Shown piece after piece: positions 1 through 5,392 of a stretch of 8,584 bases of DNA. The notes under the pieces were generated by a model that searched no databases, was not told the origin of the DNA, and was given only the letters and a program-made list of their open reading frames with translations. The translations under genes were made by a program, and so were the position numbers. Origin of the DNA: Prevotellaceae bacterium (lineage in GTDB: Bacteria > Bacteroidota > Bacteroidia > Bacteroidales > Paludibacteraceae); assembly GCA_031270565.1 (NCBI GenBank), contig JAISXJ010000062.1, positions 1 to 8,584 of the forward strand. The letters run 5' to 3'. The number at the start of each line of letters is the position of its first letter. The first letter of the stretch is position 1.

Positions 1-18
1 CCGCCAAAGCGGGAGGTT
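1..18 (+). terminator. Possible terminator at left edge (truncated)
   Basis: A GC-rich stem CCGC/GCGG (1-4 with 9-12, loop CAAA) is followed closely by GGTTTTT. This resembles a rho-independent terminator for a plus-strand gene lying to the left of the window. The 5' arm is cut by the window edge, so the full stem cannot be judged. The same palindrome occurs again at 33-48 without a T-tract, so it may instead be an interspersed repeat. Confidence 0.35.
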
Positions 19-32
19 TTTCGCAATGCTTG

Positions 33-50
33 TCCCGCCTTAGCGGGAGG
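33..50. repeat. Short palindromic repeat TCCCGC-CTTA-GCGGGA
   Basis: A perfect 6-bp stem with a 4-nt loop (33-38 with 43-48), followed by GG. The first 16 bases of the window are a second copy with loop CAAA, also followed by AGG. Two copies within 50 bases suggest an interspersed repeat or a pair of terminator-like hairpins. No function can be assigned from sequence alone. Confidence 0.5.
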
Positions 51-59
51 GCGCAATAA

Positions 60-363
60 AACAGAACGGCAACACCTCCGAAAATTCCGGAAATGTGCCG
101 CAATAATTGTATATGTATATAGCAAAAAAACGCAAAGAAACTTCGCGCTGTTAACTGTCAAATGGAAAAAGTCTGAGAAATCGTTAATCCCTTGAATACA
201 GGGAGTTAAGTGAAATGTGGGGGGGGGTATTTTGTAACGAGCTTACTTTTAGCCGGTTGAACCGTCTAAACGAAAAAAATGGTGAATATGGAATACCAGA
301 TGTAAGCATCGTTTTGTATTGATTTTAGATGTGAACAATAACGGGGCAAAAGTAATACTTTTT
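60..363. other. Intergenic stretch without a recognisable gene
   Basis: No convincing reading frame is seen on either strand. The stretch is AT-rich and holds a run of nine G (219-227), an imperfect palindrome around CCCT...AGGG (about 187-206) and a small CGGT/ACCG hairpin (254-264). A TACTTTTG octamer on the minus strand (354 to 347) fits the Bacteroidetes -7 box but has no good -33 partner and no gene in the window to serve. Confidence 0.6.
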
Positions 364-423
364 AGTGAATAACGAATAGTGAATAATTTTTTTTTAGTTA
401 TTAGAGTGTAGAGTGTAGTTATT

Positions 424-453
424 AGTTTTCAGTTTTCAGTTTTCAGTTTTCAG
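424..453. repeat. AGTTTTC heptamer, about 4.3 tandem copies
   Basis: Four exact head-to-tail copies of AGTTTTC (424-451) plus AG. The stretch just upstream (about 397-423) is also repetitive, with TAGTTATTAG and GAGTGTA motifs each occurring twice. A short tandem repeat of this kind is prone to copy-number change by replication slippage. Confidence 0.85.
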
Positions 454-486
454 TGAATAATGAATAATGAAAGATGTTGCGCTATT

Positions 487-668
487 AGCCGGTTACGGCT
501 TCAATATCAATAGAAAAACGACTTTAAAACAAGCGTTTTTGTCCGTTAGGACATATACTTTTATAGTGATTCACTCCACCTGTCCTGCCTTGTCAGGCAG
601 TGGATAGGATGGCGTCGTTTTCCGCAGGTCGCTGACCTGCGGTTATGAAAATAATGTCCTTTCAGGAC
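487..668. repeat. Cluster of five small perfect hairpins
   Basis: In order: AGCCG-GTTA-CGGCT (487-500), TGTCC-GTTA-GGACA (540-553), CTGCCT-TGTC-AGGCAG (585-600), a 9-bp stem CCGCAGGTC/GACCTGCGG with a 3-nt loop (622-642), and GTCC-TTTCA-GGAC (656-668). The first two share the loop GTTA. No T-tract follows any of them, so they are not obvious terminators. They look like interspersed palindromic repeats; a structured RNA is possible but has no direct support. Confidence 0.6.
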
Positions 669-669
669 T

Positions 670-711
670 ATTCGCTATTCGCTATTCGCTATTCACTATT
701 CGTTATTCACT
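670..711. repeat. ATTCRYT heptamer, six tandem copies
   Basis: Six head-to-tail 7-bp units: ATTCGCT three times (670-690), then ATTCACT, ATTCGTT and ATTCACT (691-711). The last three units form the right arm of the 22-bp inverted repeat with 364-385. Confidence 0.85.
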
Positions 712-746
712 TTATATTATAGCGCCTCAAAAAAAGAATCAGCCAT

Positions 747-786
747 TAAAATAAAAACGGCTGCTCTTCAAATGGAGTAGCCGTTT
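747..786 (-). terminator. Rho-independent terminator of the sdh operon
   Basis: A 12-bp stem (755-766 with 775-786; AAACGGCT and AGCCGTTT form the base) with one A-C mismatch on the transcribed strand and an 8-nt loop. Read on the minus strand it is followed by TTTTTATTTT. It lies 26 bases after the sdhB stop codon, which is where the operon transcript should end. The plus strand also carries some T after the stem (TTTCTATTTT), so it could act in both directions. Confidence 0.85.
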
Positions 787-811
787 CTATTTTGAGAATA
801 TGCCTTCAGGG

Positions 812-1567
812 TTAATCCTTAACTTTGGCGCAGATAAATTCGCGATTCAGTCGGGCAATGTTTGTCAGAGAGATGCACTTGGGACATTCAGCGGCACAGG
901 CTCCCGTGTTGGTACAGTTTCCGAATCCCAGCTCGTCCATTTTGGCTACCATTGCTCTGGCACGCTGTGCAGCTTCAACCTTGCCTTGCGGCAACAGCGC
1001 CAGCTGACTCACTTTGGCAGCTACAAAAAGCATCGCCGATCCGTTCTTGCATGCCGCCGCACACGCCCCGCAACCAATACATGATGCGGCATCCATTGCC
1101 TCATCGGCTTTGGACTTGGGAATGGGAATGGCATTCGCGTCCGGCACACCTCCCGTATTCACGGAGACGTAGCCGCCAGCCTGTATGATTTTGTCAAATG
1201 CTCCCCTGTCAACCATCAGGTCTCTAATCACGGGAAAAGCGTGTGAACGCCACGGCTCAATGGTGATGGTGTCGCCGTCGTTGAATTTACGCATGTGCAA
1301 CTGACAGGTAGTTACGGCGCTGTCCGGTCCGTGCGGATGACCGTCGATGTAGAGCGAACACATGCCACAAATACCTTCGCGACAGTCATGGTCAAAAACC
1401 ACCGGCTCCTGCCGTTCACGAATTAACTGCTCGTTTAACACGTCGAGCATTTCCAGAAAAGAACTGTCGGTTGAGATATTGTTCAGACGGTATGTCTCAA
1501 AAGTTCCTCTGGTTTTTGGAGCGTTCTGACGCCAAACTCTAACTTTGATATTAATATTTTTACTCAT
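812..1567 (-). CDS. sdhB: Succinate dehydrogenase/fumarate reductase iron-sulfur subunit
   Basis: The electron-transfer subunit of complex II, carrying electrons between the flavin of SdhA and the quinone/heme site in SdhC on the cytoplasmic face of the membrane. The 251-aa protein shows the ligands for three clusters: [2Fe-2S] at C62, C67, C70 and C88 (motif DCREGICGMC); [4Fe-4S] at C163, C166, C169 and C228; and [3Fe-4S] at C173, C218 and C224. These assignments follow the spacing known from E. coli SdhB. An additional cysteine, C231, follows in CPKC, where many homologues have CPKG. The ATG at 1567 is chosen because AAGGA lies 8 nt upstream and the sdhA stop is only 4 bases away; an in-frame ATG at 1612 would add 15 atypical residues and overlap sdhA. 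Last gene of the operon, equally well called frdB. Function is confident; the physiological direction is not visible. Confidence 0.96.
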   Translation of the reverse strand: MSKNINIKVRVWRQNAPKTRGTFETYRLNNISTDSSFLEMLDVLNEQLIRERQEPVVFDHDCREGICGMCSLYIDGHPHGPDSAVTTCQLHMRKFNDGDTITIEPWRSHAFPVIRDLMVDRGAFDKIIQAGGYVSVNTGGVPDANAIPIPKSKADEAMDAASCIGCGACAAACKNGSAMLFVAAKVSQLALLPQGKVEAAQRARAMVAKMDELGFGNCTNTGACAAECPKCISLTNIARLNREFICAKVKD

Positions 1568-1571
1568 AATG

Positions 1572-3590
1572 TTAATCCTTATAATTACGTTGCTTGCGCT
1601 CGGTAAATTCATACGTTAAATCTTCTTTCAGTAATTGAGGCGTTTGATTATCGCCCATATATTTCCAGCAAGCCACGAAAGAGAATTTATCATCCTGCCG
1701 TAAGGCTTCTCCATCCGGTGTCTGATACTCTTCACGGAAATGTCCACCGCATGATTCTTCGCGATTTAGTCCGTCATACGCCATCAGTTCGCCTGTCTCC
1801 AGAAAATCGGCTAAACGGATAGCCTTTTCAAGTTCAACATTTACACCGCTACTTAAGCCGGGAATAAAGACATTTGTCCAAAACTCTTTCTTGATAGCTC
1901 TGATTCTCTCCAAAGCTGTTTTCAAACTTTCTGCAGTGCGAGCCATACCCACAAAATCCCACATAACCTGTCCCAAATCGCGATGCAGGCTGTCAACAGA
2001 ACGTTCACCTCGAATTTTCATCAGGCGTTCAATCTTCACTCTGATAGTTTTCTCCGCCTCTAAAAATTCGGGCAAATCAATGCTCATACGCGGAACTTGA
2101 ATCTGGTCTGCCAGATAGTTCTGAATGGTGTAAGGCAAAACAAAATAACCGTCGGCTAATCCCTGCATCAATGCCGAAGCGCCCAGACGGTTTGCGCCGT
2201 GATCCGAGAAATTCGCCTCGCCAATACAAAACAGCCCCTTGATAGAGGTCATCAGTTCGTAATCTACCCACAGTCCACCCATTGTGTAGTGAATGGCAGG
2301 GAAAATCATCATAGGCGTTTCGTAGGGATTTTCGTCAACAATTTTTTCATACATCTGGAACAGATTGCCGTAACGTGCCTCTACCACCGAGCGTCCAAGT
2401 CGTTCTATCGCATATTTGAAGTCAAGATAAACGGCTAAGCCGGTGTTATTAACGCCAAAACCTGCATCGCAACGTTCCTTGGCAGCGCGGGAAGCCACAT
2501 CACGCGGAACAAGATTTCCAAAAGCAGGATATCGCCGTTCAAGATAGAAGTCGCGATCTGCATCGGGAATCTGTGTTGGTTTGAGTTTGCCGGCGCGAAT
2601 AGCTTCGGCATCCTCTTTTTTCTTCGGTACCCAGATACGCCCGTCATTACGCAACGACTCCGACATCAGGGTCAGTTTCGACTGAAATTCGCCGTGTACG
2701 GGGATACACGTCGGGTGAATCTGAGCGAAACACGGATTGGCAAAATAAGCGCCCTTTTTGTAAGCCTGAATGGCTGCCGAACCGTTTGACGCCATCGCGT
2801 TTGTGGAGAGAAAAAAGGTGTTGCCATAACCGCCTGTTGCAATTACTACGGCGTGAGCAAAGAAACGCATAATCTTTCCTGTGGTCAAATTACGGGCAAT
2901 GATGCCGCGTGCACGACCATCAATCACAACAATATCAAGCATTTCGTGGCGCGTAAAGAGTTTTACCGTACCTTTTCCTACCTGACGGCTTAATGCCGAA
3001 TAGGCACCCAGAAGCAACTGTTGTCCGGTTTGTCCTTTGGCGTAAAATGTTCGCGACACCTGAGCGCCGCCAAATGAACGGTTGTCCAGCAGACCTCCAT
3101 ATTCGCGTGCAAAAGGTACGCCCTGTGCTACGCACTGGTCAATGATATTGTTAGAAACCTCCGCCAAACGGTAAACATTGGCTTCTCGCGCCCGATAGTC
3201 GCCGCCTTTGATGGTATCATAAAAAAGACGATAGACGGAATCGCCATCGTTCTGATAATTTTTTGCGGCATTGATACCACCTTGTGCCGCAATGGAGTGT
3301 GCCCGACGGGGAGAATCGGAAATGCAAAAGTTCAGTACATTAAATCCTAACTCGCCGAGTGAAGCCGCCGCAGAAGCGCCAGCCAAACCCGTGCCAACCA
3401 CAATGATATCCAACCGCCGTTTGTTAGCGGGGTTTACCAGTTTCTGATGTGATTTATACTCTGACCATTTTTTTTCAAGAGGTCCTCTGGGAATTTCAGT
3501 GGTGATATACCTCTCCCTGACCGTATCGGCTGATGTGTCTGCCGAATTGTTGGCAGCATCTATAAAATCTTCATTCTTTTTGTTATCCAT
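1572..3590 (-). CDS. sdhA: Succinate dehydrogenase/fumarate reductase flavoprotein subunit
   Basis: The catalytic subunit that interconverts succinate and fumarate with covalently bound FAD; its electrons pass through SdhB. In the 672-aa protein the Rossmann motif GTGLAG sits at 66-71 and the histidine for covalent FAD at H98 (RRAHSIAAQGG). Active-site residues by alignment to E. coli SdhA are H292 (IHPT), R363 (PRDVASR), H434 (HYTMGG) and R468 (HGANRLGA). The C-terminal helical domain is complete. The ATG at 3590 is preferred: a GTG at 3650 would add 20 residues with no resemblance to the family. Even so, the protein has a polar, acidic N-terminus (about 1-35) before the conserved part at PRGPLEKKW. 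No Shine-Dalgarno sequence is evident, as is usual in Bacteroidetes. It lies 76 bases after sdhC and 4 bases before sdhB. It may be annotated frdA; in anaerobic Bacteroidales the complex often works as a fumarate reductase. Confidence 0.97.
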   Translation of the reverse strand: MDNKKNEDFIDAANNSADTSADTVRERYITTEIPRGPLEKKWSEYKSHQKLVNPANKRRLDIIVVGTGLAGASAAASLGELGFNVLNFCISDSPRRAHSIAAQGGINAAKNYQNDGDSVYRLFYDTIKGGDYRAREANVYRLAEVSNNIIDQCVAQGVPFAREYGGLLDNRSFGGAQVSRTFYAKGQTGQQLLLGAYSALSRQVGKGTVKLFTRHEMLDIVVIDGRARGIIARNLTTGKIMRFFAHAVVIATGGYGNTFFLSTNAMASNGSAAIQAYKKGAYFANPCFAQIHPTCIPVHGEFQSKLTLMSESLRNDGRIWVPKKKEDAEAIRAGKLKPTQIPDADRDFYLERRYPAFGNLVPRDVASRAAKERCDAGFGVNNTGLAVYLDFKYAIERLGRSVVEARYGNLFQMYEKIVDENPYETPMMIFPAIHYTMGGLWVDYELMTSIKGLFCIGEANFSDHGANRLGASALMQGLADGYFVLPYTIQNYLADQIQVPRMSIDLPEFLEAEKTIRVKIERLMKIRGERSVDSLHRDLGQVMWDFVGMARTAESLKTALERIRAIKKEFWTNVFIPGLSSGVNVELEKAIRLADFLETGELMAYDGLNREESCGGHFREEYQTPDGEALRQDDKFSFVACWKYMGDNQTPQLLKEDLTYEFTERKQRNYKD
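1576..1580 (-). promoter_or_regulatory. Ribosome-binding site of sdhB (AAGGA)
   Basis: AAGGA on the minus strand ends 8 nt before the ATG at 1567 and overlaps the last codons of sdhA. It decides the sdhB start over the longer frame from 1612 and suggests translational coupling to sdhA. Confidence 0.65.
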
Positions 3591-3666
3591 GTTAAATGTG
3601 ATTTGTGTACAGCTGTTTTGTATTGACGATGTCAACCCTAAAAACTGCACGAAGATTAATTTTTAG
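3591..3666 (-). other. sdhC-sdhA intercistronic gap with small palindromes
   Basis: The gap contains a perfect TTGAC-ATC-GTCAA hairpin (3623-3635) and the 8-bp palindrome ACAGCTGT (3609-3616). No T-tract and no promoter-like -7 box are seen, so read-through from sdhC is expected. The structure could affect mRNA processing or translation of sdhA; this is only an inference. Confidence 0.35.
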
Positions 3667-4362
3667 TTACCAGTTAAATGCAAATGAGTTTGTGTAATAA
3701 GCAAGCCATGTGTAATAGACCACCACCACAGCAAACATCAGGACAATGAACGTGGCGACAATCTTTGAAATACACTTGATGCGTTGCATCCACACCGTAT
3801 TGTTCAATCCCATTGATTGAAGAGCGCTCCAAATGCCGTGTGTGAGGTGCAGCCAGAGAGCTACCAGCCAAATCAGATACAGACCACCGTAAACAGGATT
3901 GGCAAAAAGTGCCTGTACGTACGCGGCGCCGTCGTGCGGGTCAAACGCGCCGGTATGAATACCGGTCAGTTCAGCGAATTGCATCTTAAACCAGAAATTG
4001 TAGAGATGCAACAGCAGAAACCCGATAATGATAGCGCCCAGCAGCAGCATATTTCTCGACTGCCAAGAAACATCTTTGGGAGCATCCTTAACGGAATAAC
4101 GTTTAAAACCACGCGATAGATAATTTTGAATCGACAGCACGAGGGCATAGACAAAATGCACAGCAACCAAAAAAGCCAAACCGGCTGTTGCCACCAAAGC
4201 ATACCAGTTAGCTCCCAGTATGCCGCAAATTGTGTTGTATCCTTCGGGCGATATGACCGATACCAAATTCATCGCGCCATGAAACAGGAGAAAGAGCATC
4301 AAGGCTGTGCCTGAAATACTCATGACCAACTTTCTTCCGATAGAAGAACAAATTAACCACAT
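3667..4362 (-). CDS. sdhC: Succinate dehydrogenase/fumarate reductase cytochrome b subunit
   Basis: The membrane anchor of complex II (b558 type), which binds two b hemes and the quinone. The 231-aa protein has five hydrophobic segments (about 15-37, 52-78, 104-123, 158-178 and 200-225). Histidines suitable as heme ligands are H28, H69, H119 and H172 or H175, matching the four-histidine di-heme pattern of Wolinella FrdC. There is no separate SdhD gene, as expected for this single-anchor class. The ATG at 4362 begins MWLICSSIGRK, the usual start of Bacteroidetes homologues. A longer frame from a TTG at 4437 is excluded because that codon lies inside the -7 box of the promoter. First gene of the operon, with a leader of roughly 65-70 nt. 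Confidence 0.95.
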   Translation of the reverse strand: MWLICSSIGRKLVMSISGTALMLFLLFHGAMNLVSVISPEGYNTICGILGANWYALVATAGLAFLVAVHFVYALVLSIQNYLSRGFKRYSVKDAPKDVSWQSRNMLLLGAIIIGFLLLHLYNFWFKMQFAELTGIHTGAFDPHDGAAYVQALFANPVYGGLYLIWLVALWLHLTHGIWSALQSMGLNNTVWMQRIKCISKIVATFIVLMFAVVVVYYTWLAYYTNSFAFNW

Positions 4363-4434
4363 AGAATTTTGTGTTTTAAAATTAGAATTTGAATAGAAAA
4401 TAGTTAGCAATCCACATTGTGAGCAATGGGCGTG

Positions 4435-4466
4435 CAAAGTTAGAATATTTTAACCGAATTGACAAA
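4435..4466 (-). promoter_or_regulatory. Promoter of the sdhCAB operon (Bacteroidetes type)
   Basis: On the minus strand, TTTG (4466-4463) is followed after exactly 20 nt by TAACTTTG (4442-4435). This is a full match to the Bacteroidetes -33 (TTTG) and -7 (TAnnTTTG) consensus for the primary sigma factor. Transcription should begin a few bases beyond 4435, at about 4430, giving a leader of about 65-70 nt before the sdhC ATG. Confidence 0.85.
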
Positions 4467-4721
4467 CATTTTTCCCGAAAGTCAGGGGCAACGCAGAAAA
4501 TTTTAGTTTTCAGCACTCCAACAGATGTTTTTTTCTTGTGTTTAGCGTGCTTGGAAGAACAGAAAGACTATACATTTCAGTTATATTGGGTGCAAATAAA
4601 TATTAAAAAATTATTATTGCTGTTGATACAACACATATACAATAGCATTACAGGTACTATAAAAAGGTATATCATTCTGATAATCAATGTGCATAGAAAA
4701 ATAAAAAAAAAACGTCAAAGA
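4467..4721. other. Intergenic region between divergent sdh and tRNA-Asp promoters
   Basis: AT-rich, with no convincing gene. A 106-codon plus-strand frame (4419-4739) crosses both promoters, is full of Lys/Ile/Leu runs of low complexity and resembles no family I know. No operator, riboswitch or terminator could be recognised. Confidence 0.6.
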
Positions 4722-4753
4722 CTTGCACAGGTACAATAAAGTTATTACCTTTG
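4722..4753 (+). promoter_or_regulatory. Promoter of tRNA-Asp
   Basis: CTTG (4722-4725) and TACCTTTG (4746-4753) are separated by 20 nt, the same spacing as in the sdh promoter. The -7 box fits TAnnTTTG exactly and the -33 box has the TTG core. The tRNA begins 12 bases after the -7 box, so the 5' leader would be only a few nucleotides. Confidence 0.8.
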
Positions 4754-4765
4754 TCCCGCTTTTCC

Positions 4766-4842
4766 GGTGTGGTAGTTCAGCTGGTTAGAATACCTGCCTG
4801 TCACGCAGGGGGTCGCGGGTTCGAGTCCCGTCCATACCGCCA
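4766..4842 (+). tRNA. tRNA-Asp (anticodon GTC)
   Basis: A 77-nt cloverleaf with the acceptor stem GGTGTGG/CCATACC (one G-T pair), discriminator G and encoded CCA. The anticodon stem CCTGC/GCAGG encloses the loop CTGTCAC with anticodon GTC. The T arm is GCGGG-TTCGAGT-CCCGT and the D loop contains AGCTGGTTA. All invariant features are present. Genomic islands often enter at tRNA 3' ends, but no second copy of this 3' end occurs further right in the window. Confidence 0.98.
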
Positions 4843-4843
4843 G

Positions 4844-4890
4844 AAAAATTGCTAATAGTCTGAAAATAAGATTGTTGGCAATTTTTGTTT
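4844..4890 (+). terminator. Possible terminator after tRNA-Asp
   Basis: A perfect 9-bp inverted repeat AAAAATTGC/GCAATTTTT (4844-4852 with 4878-4886) is followed by GTTT. It begins two bases after the tRNA. The 25-nt loop and AT-rich stem make it weak, but the position fits tRNA transcript termination. Confidence 0.35.
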
Positions 4891-4972
4891 TTGAATATTG
4901 TCCTTTTTTGTCCCTCTACTCCACATTGGCACAACTTCCATTCTGCAAGCTCCCGCAAAATTACTAATCTCA

Positions 4973-5131
4973 ATGCCTGTCCTTTTGTACGAAATGGCCC
5001 CGCTTATGACTGTTGTGCTTGAGTTCTCTATTGAGAACTGATTTGTCTTTCCCAACGAGTTCAGCTATTTCTTTTTGTTGTTTTCCTGCACAGAGTAATA
5101 CATCTATTTCGTACCTTTGTACTGGGTTAAT
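4973..5131 (-). pseudogene. Remnant of an IS30-family transposase (N-terminal HTH)
   Basis: On the minus strand, reading from 5128, about 50 codons encode NPVQRYEIDVLLCAGK and then QQKEIAELVGKDKSVLNREL followed by KHNSHKRG. This is the helix-turn-helix that begins IS30-type transposases (pattern: Q-RY-I--LL-AG-SQKEIA--LG--KS-ISRELKRN). No ATG lies in frame just upstream, and the frame stops at 4970-4972 after about 52 codons, before any DDE catalytic domain. It is therefore a dead fragment of a normally 300-plus-residue protein. About 130 unassigned bases separate it from tRNA-Asp. On its right it abuts a winged-helix remnant on the opposite strand. The family call rests on motif recognition, not a search. 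Confidence 0.65.
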
Positions 5132-5364
5132 TCCGGTGTAAGTGAAAATACACCGAAAATGATACAGTAAATTTCGGTGTAAATGAAACTCAAAAGCAAA
5201 TTTTGAAACTCATCACTGAAAATCCACAAATTACAGCAGGGAAAATGGCGTATAAGATGAAACAAACGAAACGTAATATTAGAACGCTTAAATCCAAAGG
5301 TTTTATCGAACGTTTCGGTTCTGATAAAACAGGTGGATACAGACTTATTACGAAAGACGACTAA
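5132..5364 (+). pseudogene. Remnant of a winged-helix regulator C-terminus (AlbA_2/RecG-like type)
   Basis: The open frame from 5146 to the stop at 5362-5364 encodes NDTVNFGVNETQKQILKLI, then a DNA-binding helix region (ITAGKMAYKMKQTKRNIRTLKSKG is split here as helix plus recognition helix) and the end IERFGSDKTGGYRLI. This is the typical C-terminal winged helix of Bacteroidetes proteins with an AlbA_2/ATP-dependent helicase-like N-terminus. The frame has no ATG before 5245, which lies inside the domain. Upstream, SGVSENTPK (about 5132-5158) continues the family pattern in a different frame, and a stop follows in each frame, so a frameshift and loss of the N-terminal part are evident. It ends 28 bases before the primase-helicase gene. 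A short 39-residue protein from 5245 is possible but unlikely to fold as a full winged helix. Confidence 0.6.
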
Positions 5365-5380
5365 AAATTGATTTATGTTT

Positions 5381-5384
5381 GAGG
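5381..5384 (+). promoter_or_regulatory. Ribosome-binding site deciding the start of the primase-helicase gene
   Basis: GAGG lies 8 nt before the ATG at 5393. The alternative in-frame ATG at 5375 has no such site upstream and would add only MFEVSN. Confidence 0.5.
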
Positions 5385-5392
5385 TTTCAAAT

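Larger units (their letters stand above)
364..711. repeat. Non-coding segment bounded by a perfect 22-bp inverted repeat
   Basis: Bases 364-385 are the exact reverse complement of 690-711. Both arms are built from 7-bp units (AGTGAAT, AACGAAT, AGTGAAT on the left; ATTCACT, ATTCGTT, ATTCACT on the right). The roughly 300 bases between them hold no gene but a series of small hairpins and tandem repeats. The layout resembles a MITE or another non-autonomous repeat element. No clear target-site duplication is visible outside the arms, and the low-complexity heptamers could pair by shared composition, so mobility is only a suggestion. Confidence 0.5.

Noticed and set aside
347..354. Minus-strand TACTTTTG as promoter toward the left edge
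   Set aside because: No -33 box at the correct spacing and no reading frame follows within the window.
424..711. CRISPR array
   Set aside because: The repeats are 7-bp units directly in tandem without spacers, and no cas gene is present.
4419..4739. 106-codon plus-strand frame between sdhC and tRNA-Asp
   Set aside because: It spans both mapped promoters, has low-complexity Lys/Ile/Leu content and no recognisable domain.
4785..4973. 62-codon minus-strand frame ending GGMDGTRTRDPLRDRQVF
   Set aside because: The second half is the antisense translation of tRNA-Asp, a well-known false protein in databases; the rest shows no family resemblance.
5112..5119. TACCTTTG matching the Bacteroidetes -7 box upstream of the winged-helix remnant
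   Set aside because: No TTTG lies about 20 nt upstream, and the bases are explained as codons of the antisense IS30 fragment (VQRY).
5374..5381. TATGTTTG as -7 box for the primase-helicase gene
   Set aside because: There is no -33 match at 5350-5353. It would leave only about a dozen bases before the start codon. Kept only as a weak possibility.
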